DNA from: Mesostigma viride
Lineage: Eukaryota; Streptophyta; Mesostigmatophyceae; Mesostigmatales; Mesostigmataceae
Assembly (NCBI GenBank): GCA_009746045.1
Contig: RPFO01000448.1
Location: forward strand, 3,268,049 to 3,332,048
DNA length: 64,000 bases
Direction: 5' to 3'
How positions within the stretch are numbered: the stretch's first letter is position 1; every line of letters begins with the position of its first letter. This document shows, in pieces, positions 12,301 to 23,204 of the stretch. The notes under the pieces were generated by a model that had not been told where the DNA came from, ran no database searches, and saw only the letters and a program-made list of their open reading frames with translations. Made by a program: the position numbers and the translations under genes.

Positions 12301-15300
12301 AAGATACCCTACAAGGTTGGTTCAGGGGGGTCTTCATCATGGAACGTGGCTGAGTTAATACCAACTTTTAACAAAGTTATATGGAAAACTCCAGATTTAA
12401 ACGTCCTGAGGATGGAGGACCGAACTGGATGCATCGAGACTGAAGTGGAACTTGTCTGCCTTGCAGGCACCGGCCAGCCTCGATTTTCTGCTCCCGCATC
12501 TATTTAGTTCAGCTGATCGGCCTGCTTGTATAGGATGTGTCATTCTTGTTCTAATACACACTATTCGTGTGTCCTTGTTGTCAGGGCACAGACCACCCTA
12601 GCGATTCCTTTCAACTCTTTTATCGTAGATGCTGAATGGTGGTGGGCCTGGTCCACCATCCGTCCCCGCTAAATCTAGCGCGCGCCATTGTCAAGCTCAA
12701 AGCCATCATTGCTGACTCTATACGTCCGGCCGGGGCGAAACAGTGGGAGGTTCTCATGAACATGTGCCACATGCCACAACCACTTTTTGCATGAGCGTCG
12801 TCCTCGTGTGCCATTTATTTTTTTCTTTCAGCTTGCCACCTCCAGGAATAGGCAAAGCAGGAGCACTAAAGCGCTGTGCACCTTATCGCCTGCAGTTTAT
12901 TATTCATAATCGTGCTGTGTTGTTCTGTTGGGTACTTGCAGGTGCGGTGGAAGCAGGAGCACTGCTACGCGTTTGAAAAGGACCCGATCCGGGCGCCAAA
13001 AGTGGCAGCATCGACTACGGAAGAAGGGGCGAAGGGCGGCGTTGCGGGGTTACGCCCCAAAAGGAGAAAAGTTGCAAAGTAAGTCTGCATGCTTGTCGGG
13101 ATGTCAGGTTTGCTTTTGACGGGAATAACCCCTGCTGATAATGAGCGATGTTATGGTAAGATTATCAATGGGAAGATAATCTTATGGTAAGATAATTTCC
13201 AGGCATACCTTTTGTTTGTCACGGAACATAAGATTACTCATTACTCCCATTTGGAGGGGCCATAAACGTCCCCCTTCATCGTAAAAGTATTCCATCTTGG
13301 GAGGTCAGAAATCGTATGTCCTGGCACCGATGCGGGCGTGCAGAGGAGGGTGCAGGTTTCCAGATCACTGCATGCGCCTGGGCACCCAGAGAAGGAAGCT
13401 CTGATGCGTAAAGCAACTAGATAGTGAGCGCACGGTTGTTGTGATGCCTACGCACAGCTCCCCTGGTTGAGAAAAGCGTTGCTAGGGGGGCGCGTTGCCC
13501 AGTGGTGGTGTTGCGGTGGACAGCATTCGGGAGTATTGGCATTTGGCAGCGGTATGCTGGCATCTAAGTGCGCGGGTTGCCATCCCATCGCGGGTTTGCT
13601 ACACCATGTCTGTCCATGAATGTGGGCTGTCCTGGAACGTCGGCGTCTCTGTGCATCTCCGAATTTTCGCTGTCCCACCTGCACACTAAGCGTTGCGCAT
13701 GTGGGTCATCGTGCCATGCCACATCTTCCCACAGGCCGCAAGAGGTGGACCCACGCACCCTCTGGTCATCGGCGGTCACCCTGGTATGTGTGCAGTGTCT
13801 GTTCCTGCGCATTGCCCCCACATGCGCGTTGCTTGTCCTTTTGCGTTGCCTGTCCTGCATTTTGCCTGTATGTGCCTGCTGCTTCAGTGTAGGAGCCATA
13901 CCATGCTGCAGTTTTAATCAGAGACTGTTTAGTCGGTTTCCTCTTGCCTGGGGGCGCTGGCATGAGGGGACAGATGCAGGGGAGAACCGTGTGCGTGGCG
14001 TATGAAGGGGCGGATATGCCCTGTTACTGCCTGCTGCCGCCCGTTGTGGTGCCCATCTCAAGCCTGTTGTTTTCTTTTTCTGCATAGTCCCTCAGCTTGG
14101 CCACGTAACCAATATCTAGGTCAGGGAACCATTCTATTTATCAATAACCAGTGTTTTATCGATAACCAGTGATTCATCAATAACCAGTGATTCATCAATA
14201 ACCAGTGATTTATCAATAACCAGTGATTTATCAATAACCAGTGATTCATCAATAACCAGTGATTTATCGATAACCAGTGATTCAGCAATAACCAGTGATT
14301 CAGCAATAACCAGTGATTCAGCAATAACCAGTGATTCATCAATAACCAGTGATTTATCAATAACCGGTATCGTGGCCCTGGGTCTCTCGACCCTCGAATA
14401 GAATGGTTTCCATTCTCGGCTCTCGACCCTTGAATATAACTGGCTGTCCGCGACACTCCCGGAGCTAGTGTATACAGGGAGGGGGGGGGGGTAGACCCAC
14501 CCCACCCCCCACCCCCAAAACTGGGGGGGCGGGGGGTAACCAGTGATTTATCAATAACCAGTTATTCATCAATAACCAGTGATTTATCAATAACCAGTGA
14601 TTCATCAATAACCAGTGATTCATCAATAACCAGTGATTTATCAATAACCAGTGATTCATCAATAACCAGTGATTTATCGATAACCAGTGATTCAGCAATA
14701 ACCAGTGATTCATCAATAACCAGTGATTCATCAATAACCAGTGATTCATCAATAACCGGTATCGTGGCCCTGGGTCTCTCGACCCTCGAATATAATGGTT
14801 TCCATTCTCGGCTCTCGACCCTTGAATATAACTGGCTGTCCGCGACACTCCCGGAGCTAGTGTATACAGGGGGGGGGGGGGGGTAGACCCACCCCACCCA
14901 CCCACCCCCAAAACTGGGGGGCGGGGGGTAAAGGGTCGGACCACCCCCCCCCCCAGAAAATTGGGGGGGGGGTTAGGGGTTTTTGAATGCAGACACCCCC
15001 CCCCCCCCGTGAAAAAAGGGGGGGGGAGGGGGTCGCCAGCCAAATGTATAAAATATGTATAAAATATGAATAAAATATGAATAAAATATGTATATTATAT
15101 ATATAATTTTTTGGGAGCTGCCCCCCCCCCACCACCACCACCCCCAAAACTGGGGGGGTGGGGGTGTCGGGGGTCAAGACTCCCCCCCCCCCCCCCGGAA
15201 ACGGGGGGCGGGGGGTGGTATACACTAGCTCCGGGAGTGTCGCGGACAGCCAGATAATGGTTAGTAGCACCTTGAATATGTTGTCACATAGTTCCACATT

Positions 15301-18300
15301 TTAATGCTCAACTCCCGAATTCTTTGAGACTCTATTCAATCTTGATTCTCGACTCTCGAGTCTGGAAACTTTGATTTGTTTATTCTTGGTTCGTTTGTTC
15401 CCAGGCGGACCTACGCACGCGCGAGATCAAGGTGCCCTCGGTGAAGAGCTACTTGGAGCCACTGATCGAGCAGGTGCGCGCTTGACGGCCTGGCATCCAT
15501 CAATACCTGGCAATCATTGATAATACCTACATGTATCATTAATACCTGGCAATCATTAGCAAAACCTATGTGTATCATTAACACCTGGCAATAATTAATA
15601 ATACCTAAATGTATCATTAATACCTGTCAATGCCTGGAAACTTAAATAGGATGGCATCATATGGCTATTGATAGTCATGTGAAGGGCACGTAGCACATGC
15701 CTCTTAAATTTTGTGTGGTTGTTGAATCAAGGTGTGGGCCAGGCAAGAGCACCACATGAACGAAATGGCTTCTCTTTCTAGCTTCTCCGGCTTTTGAAAC
15801 TGCAGTATACTTTCTGCATTATTCCGTTACGCCCTTGGTGGTTGATCAGCTTGTGTCTTACCAACTGTGTTGGTGGCACATTACCGCAGTCACACGGAAA
15901 AGCTTACCAGAAGGCCGGGAAAACAGTTCAGGCTCTCATGGAGTGGCGAGCTGCTTTGTGGGCAGATACCAAGTTGCAGGCAGTTTGTTGGTGTCGGTTA
16001 TCTTGGGCTGGGGGGGGGGCTGTAATTTAAATGGCTGTGATTACTATGTCTTTTTCCCCATAGAGCGTGAGCACACGCACCCATACTGTCCGCCCGATTT
16101 CAGTAGCTCGGTTTTGGAGGGCTGGGGCACACACACACATAGCTCAAGTATAATGATACTTGATACTGGTACACCTGCGGTATGGGGACAGACACACACA
16201 CACGCACACAAATTAATACACGCACACACAGCGTACTAAAGCACAGTGACCACCCACACATGTTTGGCGCCGTCATCCGCAGATGGACCCAGCCGCAGGT
16301 ATCGAGGAGGCGTACAAGCTCAAGAACGACAAGGTGCGGCACGGGGGGGGTAGAAATGGGGGTAGAAGGGGGGTGGATTGGGGGGCAGATAGGAGCCCTG
16401 CAAGCTTTAGAACAACAGCATGCAAGCTTTAGAACAACAGGGTGCGGAACACTCGGGGAAAGGGGTGGGGTGGGGGGGAAGGGGAGAGAAGGGGGGCAGA
16501 AGGGGGGAGAAGGGGGGGGCGAATGGGGGCCATGAAACGCAAGACCAGGGCGCGTGCGGAGGCTAATCTCTGTAGCACTGAGTGTGGGGTGGGGAGATGA
16601 AGGGAGCATTTGGTTTGGGGGTGGTGGAAGGGGAAGTGGGGGATTAGAGGATGGGTTGAAGGTGGGTTTGGTGGTCTGGCGGGCAGAGGTATGTGGGCGG
16701 TTGGGGTAGGGTGGGTTGGAGCAAGGCGGGGGAGAGAGAAGTGAGGCCCGAATTCTGTGATCTGGAACTCTAGGGATGCATGCATACGTTACATAGTAAA
16801 CATGCATGCATACATCATAGAAGAATAGAAGACTGGATCGAGAGTGTGTGTATGTGTGTGTGGGGGGGGGGGGTGCGATGGGGGGAAGGCGGAGGTAGGA
16901 TGATTTCTTGCATACCGTGCATCGCATACTGGAGTTGTGTTTCGAGGTTGTTGGTGGTTTGCCCACCGCCCTTTTGTTTCGGTGCGCCCTTAGGATGTTG
17001 GGTGTTGGGTTTAAATTGGACTTCCAGCCACATGTGCCAGCACAGGGACTCGTTGTCCTGCTGTTGCACGTTGGGGTAGTGCCACGGTTGACGTCTGATG
17101 GCGTCGTGTGATGTGGTGTCCCCATGGGGTATGCATCCCCCATTTGAAGTGGTAGGGCTGCTAGGGCACCAGGGTCGGTAAAAGTGGTAGGGCTACTAGG
17201 GCACTAGGGTAGCTAAAAGTGGTAGGGCTGCTAGGGCACCAGGGTAGGTAAAAGTGGTAGGGCTACTAGGGTGATAGGGTAGCTAAAAGTGGTAGGGCTG
17301 CTAGGGCACCAGGGTCGGTAAAAGTGGTAGGGCTACTAGGGCACTAGGGTAGCTAAAAGTGGTAGGGCTGCTAGGGCACCAGGGTAGGTAAAAGTGGTAG
17401 GGCTACTAGGGTGATAGGGTAGCTAAAAGTGGTAGGGCTGCTAGGGCACCAGGGTCGGTAAAAGTGGTAGGGCTACTAGGGCACTAGGGTAGCTAAAAGT
17501 GGTAGGGCTGCTAGGGCACCAGGGTAGGTAAAAGTGGTAGGGCTACTAGGGTGATAGGGTAGCTAAAAGTGGTAGGGCTGCTAGGGCACCAGGGTCGGTA
17601 AAAGTGGTAGGGCTACTAGGGCACTAGGGTAGCTAAAAGTGGTAGGGCTGCTAGGGCACCAGGGTAGGTAAAAGTGGTAGGGCTACTAGGGTGATAGGGT
17701 AGCTAAAAGTGGTAGGGCTGCTAGGGCACCAGGGTAGGTAAAAGTGGTAGGGCTACTAGGGCACTAGGGTAGCTAAAAGTGGTAGGGCTGCTAGGGCACT
17801 AGGGAAGCTAAAAGCGGTAGGGCTACTAGGGCACTAGGGTAGCTAAAAGTGGTAGGGCTACTTTGGTTTGAACGCAGGGCCTCTGGTGGAATGTCCCCTT
17901 GTGTTGCCGCCATGGGCATGCGGCCTCCCACGCACGCATGGCAATGAGACATCAGCATGTATGATGAAAACAGCATTCATGGTGACAACAGCATGTGCCG
18001 GTGAGGGCAGATAAGATAACGGTTGGCTGGAGCTACCATGGGCCGGACTCTGCATATCTCTGGCCTGCGCTGGTTGTCTCGTTGATGTATGGTGACCAAT
18101 GCAAGCATGACGGCGTTTCCACAGTCCCACTTTGGACGTCGCAGGTCTATTTGCATCATGCAGCCCCCCCCCCCCCCCCCCCTCTCCACCTAGGGTGATA
18201 TATGCGATACTCACCGCTGGTCATCCCGACAATCATTCAACTGCAGGTCTTCTGCTTCAAGGCGCAGCGACTGGTGACCCGCAGCAGCTTCCACCTCTTC

Positions 18301-20106
18301 CTCCGAAATGTACGCATGGGGCGCTCTTGTGGATGCATGGCATAGCAGGTGTAGAAGGCATACTAGGCGTGGTAGGCGTAGACAGCAGCGTCTGCATAGC
18401 AGGCTTAGTAGGAATAGGAGGCAGTAGGTTTTCAAACCTGATGGTGTGATGCTGTGGATTTCCCGTTTGTGGCATGCATTTGGTGACATCTGGCCGACGC
18501 GATGAATGGTGACTTACTTAATCCCACCCACACAGTGTCCAACGGGTTGTCGCGGCTATTATTTGCCCCGTGGCATTCTTGGTTCTTTATGCCCAATCAA
18601 GTAGTTACTGGTAGATTGCGTCGCCGTGCTTCATATATGTGTGAAGAGGATTCTGCTGCAGCAGAAATTGCGTGCTCTGAAGACAGGTTTGTTATACTTC
18701 GAGAAAGGAAGGTCGGTGGCCTATAAGGGCAGCTGTTTGTTTTCGCGTTTTCGGTGCATGTAGTTGGGGTGGAAAGTGTACCGTCCTGTCTGTACCGTTA
18801 GCAAAGGATATCTGCTTGCAGAGAATATCCTCCTGTGTTGGTGCTCTGTAGCCACCTTGTTGTAACAACGCTTTGTATTTCCTGCAAATTATGGTGTACC
18901 AGCACAAAGAGTCATCTCCACTCACTTTTTCCCAGCGTTCACCCCACCCCACCCCACCCCACCCCACCCCACCCCACCCCACCCCACCCCACCCCACCCC
19001 ACCCCACCCCACCCACCCCACCCCACCCCACCCACCCGACCCGACCCCACCCCCCCCCCCCACCCCACCCCACCCCACCCCACCCCACCCCACCCCACCC
19101 CACCCCACCCCACCCCACCCCACCCCACCCCACCACCCCACCCCACCCCACCCACCCCACCCCACCCCACCCCACCCCACCCCACCCCACCCCACCCCAC
19201 CCCACCCCACCCCACCACTCACCGGAAAGCGCCCACCTAGCTTCCATTTTACTCACCCAGCCAACCCAAGGCCCCCTCTCCACACCCCACCATCTCACCC
19301 ACTGTTTCCCCTACTCCCCCCCCCCCCCCGCCAGTCCCCCTCTCTTCTGCCCGCCAGTCCACTTATCCTTTCATTCATCCTCCTGTCCATGTGCTGAGGT
19401 ACCCAACTGACCAACCTAGCACCCAGCCACTTATTGGGTCCAGCCACCTACTGGCTATGCCACCTAACTGCTCTTTCGCCTATAGGTGTGTTTGTTGTCA
19501 ATGGGATCTGTGCAGAAAACCGACAACACCCTGTCTACCATTATCGGCAACATTGACGAGGCCATCCCAAAGATATTCGCCGACAATGAGCAGGCGATGA
19601 GGATTGTAGAAGCCGCACAGGCGGCCCAAAAGGTGGGCATGTGATTTTCCACATATTGGGATCGTCAAGGACGTCAACAATGTCGAATGTTTGAACGCCT
19701 TGGTTTGAGGATATGTAATTTTCCCGTGCTATGTAAGCAGGCTCCGTATGCATGCATGCAACTGATGCAAGTGTAAGTTTCCATCCTGTTTCTACAGCCA
19801 AAAATGACACAAGTTCAGCCATGCTTCAGCCAGCTGCCTGACAGCCTTTGGGTAGCAATTGTGTTTGCGCATTCAGCCATCCAATCGCCCCAAATTTGAC
19901 GAAAATCTTGTTGTTTCTCCTTGAGGCAACTTGTCCTCTTGTCAAGGAGACAACAGCGCAGGCCAGAAATTCTTATTGTCATATGCACTTTCCATGACGT
20001 GTTTTCCATGGCCTCCTGTCTGCAGAGGAAAGCAGAGACTGGTGGAGAGGGGGCTGAAGAGCAAAGGTCGCCAGGTCCTGGACAGCAGCAGGATAACGTC
20101 GAATGA
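52..20106 (+). CDS. THOC1: THO complex subunit 1 (THOC1/HPR1-like), 20 exons
   Basis: Exons are 52-96, 170-319, 541-618, 2704-2791, 4099-4202, 4910-5023, 5406-5478, 6729-6842, 7489-7535, 7934-8002, 8970-9110, 9834-9899, 11974-12090, 12942-13078, 13735-13783, 15405-15473, 16283-16333, 18247-18309, 19486-19632 and 20026-20106. All introns are GT-AG, phases agree at every junction, and the total is 1803 nt (600 codons plus stop). Matches recalled from animal THOC1 include LLRRLSK, FCGRIQL, the IDYKFYNTFWGLQ block, FFQNPV, VEHILRMEDNW followed by WK, and FKAQRLVTR. THOC1 is a nuclear subunit of THO/TREX, which couples transcription to mRNA export. The start is the ATG just before a strong GTAAGT donor. 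The protein stops soon after the block equivalent to human ALRLLAR, so the animal C-terminal death domain is absent. Exons 19-20 have no clear family match and are the least certain; a short exon between exons 12 and 13 may be missed. Confidence 0.9.
2044..2371. repeat. 33-bp pyrimidine-rich minisatellite in THOC1 intron 3
   Basis: About ten tandem copies of a 33-bp unit containing TTTCTTTTCCTATCCTCTTC. Because 33 is a multiple of three, all frames stay open and give false repetitive proteins on both strands. Copies differ mainly at AAACTTG versus AAACTGC and at CCCC versus GCCC. Confidence 0.95.
2824..3341. repeat. Compound microsatellite (GT)n-(C)n-(CT)n-(GTGTGC)n-(CT)n-(GT)n
   Basis: About 500 bp of purely simple sequence starts 33 bp after the exon 4 donor at 2792. 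The central block is (GTGTGC)n with a (GCGTGC)n core, followed by about 70 bp of (CT)n. Long alternating purine-pyrimidine tracts like this can adopt Z-DNA. No protein should be called here. Confidence 0.97.
3797..3953. repeat. Tandem repeat of about 24 bp in THOC1 intron 4
   Basis: Roughly seven imperfect copies of a unit containing TGACAAGGTTTCCTGAAAA. It lies within intron 4, upstream of exon 5. Confidence 0.85.
6229..6570. repeat. C-rich satellite (CCCCCCTTG/CCCCCCTTA)n in THOC1 intron 7
   Basis: About 340 bp of CCCCCCTTG, CCCCCCTTAC and CCCCCCTTGA units. The strand asymmetry is extreme, with almost no G on the + strand. The tract ends about 160 bp before the exon 8 acceptor. Confidence 0.95.
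7738..7885. repeat. Four copies of a palindrome-bearing unit, THOC1 intron 9
   Basis: Four tandem copies of a unit of about 35-43 bp, each centred on the palindrome TTTCATACATGTATGAAA or a one- to two-base variant, separated by TTGTTGTCTTCTAACTATCG-like spacers. The unit lies shortly before exon 10. Confidence 0.85.
11063..11223. mobile_element. MITE-like element with 22-bp inverted ends and a tRNA-like B box
   Basis: The ends GGCGCTATTTAGAGCTAACT (left) and its inverse TTAGTTAGCTCTAAATAACG (right) enclose about 115 bp. On the minus strand the inside holds GGGTTCGAATCCT, a match to the pol III B box. A diverged direct copy of the left end (GGTTCTGGCGCTATCGAGAG) lies at about 11308. No cloverleaf folds, so this is a tRNA-related repeat and not a tRNA gene. 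Confidence 0.6.
14138..14758. repeat. Two arrays of an 18-bp unit (AATAACCAGTGATTCATC)
   Basis: Arrays at about 14138-14365 and 14538-14758 consist of AATAACCAGTGATTCATC with TTTATC, TTATCG and TTCAGC variants. Each array is followed by the same single-copy-like block (GTATCGTGGCCCTGGGTCTC onward), so the array plus flank was itself duplicated within THOC1 intron 15. Confidence 0.93.
14440..15252. mobile_element. Foldback-like unit with inverted ends and G/C runs
   Basis: The sequence CTGGCTGTCCGCGACACTCC (extending through GGAGCTAGTGTATAC) occurs directly at about 14440 and 14832 and in inverted orientation at 15216-15252. Between them are alternating C-runs and G-runs that can fold on each other, and a TATAAAATATGAATAAAATA segment. 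No coding sequence is seen. It may be a foldback or MITE-type element. Confidence 0.5.
15495..15632. repeat. Tandem repeat of about 50 bp in THOC1 intron 16
   Basis: Three copies of a unit containing ATACCTGGCAATCATT and CTACATGTATCATT follow the exon 16 donor. Confidence 0.8.
17143..17868. repeat. 35-bp minisatellite with a 140-bp higher-order period
   Basis: About twenty copies of a 35-bp unit beginning GTGGTAGGGCTACTAGGGCA. Variant units recur in the same order every four copies: AGGGTCGGTA occurs at 17171, 17311 and 17451. This shows later amplification of a four-unit block. It lies in THOC1 intron 17. Confidence 0.95.
18938..19216. repeat. (CCCCA)n microsatellite in THOC1 intron 18
   Basis: About 280 bp of nearly pure CCCCA repeats with a few CCCA and CCCGA interruptions. 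The minus strand (TGGGG)n is potentially G-quadruplex forming. Confidence 0.97.
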
Positions 20107-20606
20107 TCAGGAGTGTCGTGTACTGCTTTTCTATCAGTCTACCTGCGCGCCCCGCTGAGAAATCCGGGAAGCCATGGATGCATGCATGCACATGTAGACA
20201 CCGTACCTGATTGGGTGTACGTCATGCATACAGCATGACTATACCATGTGGCCAGATCGATAAATCTACATGCATTCGTGGAGTAGGAGCATAGGTAACA
20301 TTCCGCGGCCCGGCACTGAACGCAAAGGTTTTCACCTTTGCGGAGTGCCTGATCAGAATAGGTAACATGAATTTGAACGCATACAGTAGGTGGTCACAAT
20401 CACTTTGCGACCTCAAAACAAGGTGAAAGTTTAGGTTTGCGAGGAAAAACTATCTCAACATGGTATTTAATCATGCAACGCTAAGCCTTTTGAGTAAATT
20501 CAACGAAATTAGTACTGAATCTAGTTCACAAGTGCAATGGCATGTGAACTACAGTATAATTGCCCATGTGAGCCAAAATAAAGCACATCAATAGAAGTTT
20601 GCGAGG
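20107..20606 (+). other. THOC1 3' flank, possible 3' UTR
   Basis: No coding signal is seen in these 500 bp. An AATAAA at 20577-20582, 471 bp after the THOC1 stop, is the only candidate polyadenylation signal noticed. The end of the transcript cannot be fixed from sequence alone. Confidence 0.4.
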
Positions 20607-20896
20607 TAGGTGTTCAGGACGGGCGAGGACCTGATAGATCAACAACTGCAGCTGTGGAAGCCCCCCACGGGCAAGACGTTAGCCATGATGCAGTCACGCC
20701 GATGTGTGCATTGGTGATGCAACCTGGACACTCCTAGCCATACCATGTGCCATGCACTGCCAATGTAGGGTAGAACGTAGCCATGCTGGCCTATAGCCTA
20801 TAATTACTTAGCCAACAGATATATGGATGTTGCATTAAGAATTTAGCCATGCTATGCCATGCAGAGAGATTAATTAATTAATTAATTAATTAATTA
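20607..20896 (+). mobile_element. LINE fragment: ORF1 3' end, 3' UTR and (TTAA)n tail
   Basis: The segment GGACGGGCGAGGACCTGATA and what follows match the end of the ORF1 region of the copies at 24840 and 58760 (a WRGGDL-like peptide followed by a W-x-PP motif). The 3' UTR runs into TTAATTAATT repeats at 20869-20896. It is 5' truncated. The tail is shared with the minus-strand LINE to its right. Confidence 0.6.
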
Positions 20897-22818
20897 GACT
20901 CGTGCTCCCGTTGGGGAGTCACGGAGCATTAACCCCGATGGATGGATGGATGGGTGCACACATTCCTACCGGTCTAATCTATCTACATTGGCTACATACT
21001 ACATCTATCTAACAACATTCTAACTACAACATCTATCTAGGCAGCCGCACGCTGCCCTGGGGGAGCTATCTAGCGTGCCTCCCGTGGGATTGCACACGCG
21101 GGCGCTTCCCCACTGGGGGGGGCTCGTTGTCCTCTATGACCTGGGCCCACTTGGCCTTGTCCATCATCTTCTTCCAAATCACGGAGAGGCCTAGGCCCCC
21201 CATGTCCTCTACTAGCTGTTCTTTGAAGGTGCGGCCGGGCCTTGCGGCGTCTAACATCACTGGGCCCAGCCCACGTCAGGAGGTGCCGGCCAGGCTGGGC
21301 TGGTCGCAGTCCTGCGGGGGGGCCACGTGAGCTGTCTACCTGGTTGGTGCGAGCTAGGTGCCCTACTAGCTGCAGGCGGCGTTGCTTAATTGTGCTGGTG
21401 ATATAGGGCATGCCCTGGTACAGGTCCTCATTGCGGACATGAGCAGCATATCCTACTCTGAAAATGGAACGCGCAGCATGCTGGTGACCGCGCCGTCCAG
21501 CTTGCGGGCCAGGTCGGCGGTGAGGGTCCACGTCTCGGCGCCATACGTGAGAACAGGAAGGACGAGGACCTTGAACAGGTCCTGTTTCTCGATCTTGCCC
21601 AGGGGCTTGCGCCATAGGGCCCGGTACTGGCGTAAAGCGTGCCAGGCGAGGGAGATGCGGTGGTCCACATCCACCTCGCAGCTAGGGAGCAGGCTGCCCA
21701 GCAGCTTAACGCGGTCCCGATACAGGACTCGAGAGCCATCTAGGAGATAGAGGGGCGGCGCTGAGGTGGTGAGCCCAACCGCCAGGGCCTCTGTCTTCTT
21801 GCTGACCTCAAGCCCCACTGCACGGGCCTCGAGAGCCAGGCAGTCAAGCCATGTCTGCACGTGCTCAGTGTCCTCAAAGAGGGTGGTGTCGTCTGCGTAA
21901 ATGATGTCTGCTAGCCGAATCTCCGTGTCCGCACCGCCATGCCAGAATTTGTTAGCAACCTGCACAGTCTCCTGGTTGATTCCACCGTGCTGACAGAATC
22001 TTGCAGGACCGGCGAGCATCGACAACTGAGGGGCGCTGAGCCCGACGTACGCAGACATAATCAAGGCACACCACCCGATCCGACGGCCCATAAAAGGTGG
22101 CCAGCTGCTCAGCGGGGCGTGCGAAAGAAGCATTGCATGCAACCAGCGCAGATTCTGCCAGCAGATTCGCAAATAAAGGCGTGTTACCGTTGGCTGTCGT
22201 GTTGGTTGGGGAATACTGAGCGCCCCCAGTGCCAACTGGCAGCGTGGCGTTGGCGTCGAGCAGCATAACCAGGAAGTGCCGAGCTGGGATGCTGGCCTCC
22301 TCCTCCTTGAGGGCGTCGAAGAAGGCCTCACGTTCTGCCTGAGCTCGACCCGCATGTGGTGCATATCCCACGATAACGGTTAGCGCGTGGTGTGAATGGC
22401 CCTCAGTGGCCGAAAAAGTGGCCACTAGCACACGCGGGGACCGCAGCACGATGGACTGGAGCTGCTCTGATGCTGCCGGCGAGCACAAGAGGCCCACACC
22501 ACCTTGGCCCGGCGCGTCGCCGCCACCATAGTGGAACCGCCAGCCTGCACGCAGGTCGTCGACCAGCAGACCGTTGACCGCGTGCTGAGGGTCAACGGTG
22601 CGTCGGTGCTCCTGGACTCCAAGAACAGCGATCTTGTTGTCGGCGCACAGGGCGATCAGCTCGTCGACGCGTTGGCGTGCTGGGGTGCCGCCGCTCGTAG
22701 AAGGATCTGCAGGGAGGGTGCGCACGTTAAAACTAGCAATACCAAGAATGGGCCGTTGCCCTATTAGCGGGGGGGTGGGGGTTGCAATGCAGAGAGATGC
22801 TCTCTGTCGAGAAGCCAT
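20897..22818 (-). pseudogene. LINE ORF2 remnant: endonuclease plus RT C-terminus, internal deletion
   Basis: Reading on the minus strand from 22818, an apurinic-endonuclease-like domain is visible (SFNVRTL, VQEHRR, GGVGLL, DANATLP). Near 22000 it passes abruptly into the end of a reverse transcriptase with the catalytic YADD motif (at about 21894-21905), then the LINE C-terminal block (TYGAETW; QLVGHLAR) to a stop near 21066. The rest of the polymerase domain is missing, and the frame shifts at least twice, so it is dead. The 3' UTR ends with a CTCCCCAACGGGAG hairpin and then (TTAA)n. This is the only copy in the window with endonuclease and RT. Confidence 0.85.
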
Positions 22819-22989
22819 GCCCTAGCTCTTGTATAGCCATGATGATCTTCCCCCACATGACATACTCCCCCTTAGCTGGGCATAGTGTGAAGATCATGAG
22901 GGTGCCGGTGCCATTGAGGCACCTATAGAGCAAGTGCTGAGCACTTACATTCCACTCTTGCAGGAAGTAGCCTAGAATGTATTAAAAGC

Positions 22990-23050
22990 CATATGCCCCT
23001 TCTCAGGGATATGTGCTATACATTGATCGACTCCCAACGGAGTGATGTTG

Positions 23051-23114
<64 letters not shown>
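22990..23114 (+). mobile_element. 3' end of another LINE with hairpin and (ATA)n tail
   Basis: GACTCCCAACGGAG (a hairpin with a CAAC loop) is followed after a few bases by about 21 ATA repeats at 23050-23114. This matches the hairpin-plus-microsatellite 3' end of the neighbouring LINEs, but with a different tail. The 5' limit is unclear and could lie near 22830. Confidence 0.55.
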
Positions 23115-23116
<2 letters not shown>

Positions 23117-23204
23117 GATATATCCGCCAGCCTTCATTAATCCAGATATCCGCCAGCATTCATTCCCCCCCCTGCCCCATGATGGTCCATGAGCCACGAG
23201 CCAC

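Noticed and set aside
14088-14104. Short extra THOC1 exon after TGCATAG
   Set aside because: It would end in phase 1 while the next exon requires phase 0. The exon at 13735-13783 fits both phases and the protein alignment.
18692-19410. Pro/His-rich and Gly/Trp-rich ORFs
   Set aside because: Translations of the (CCCCA)n microsatellite in a THOC1 intron.
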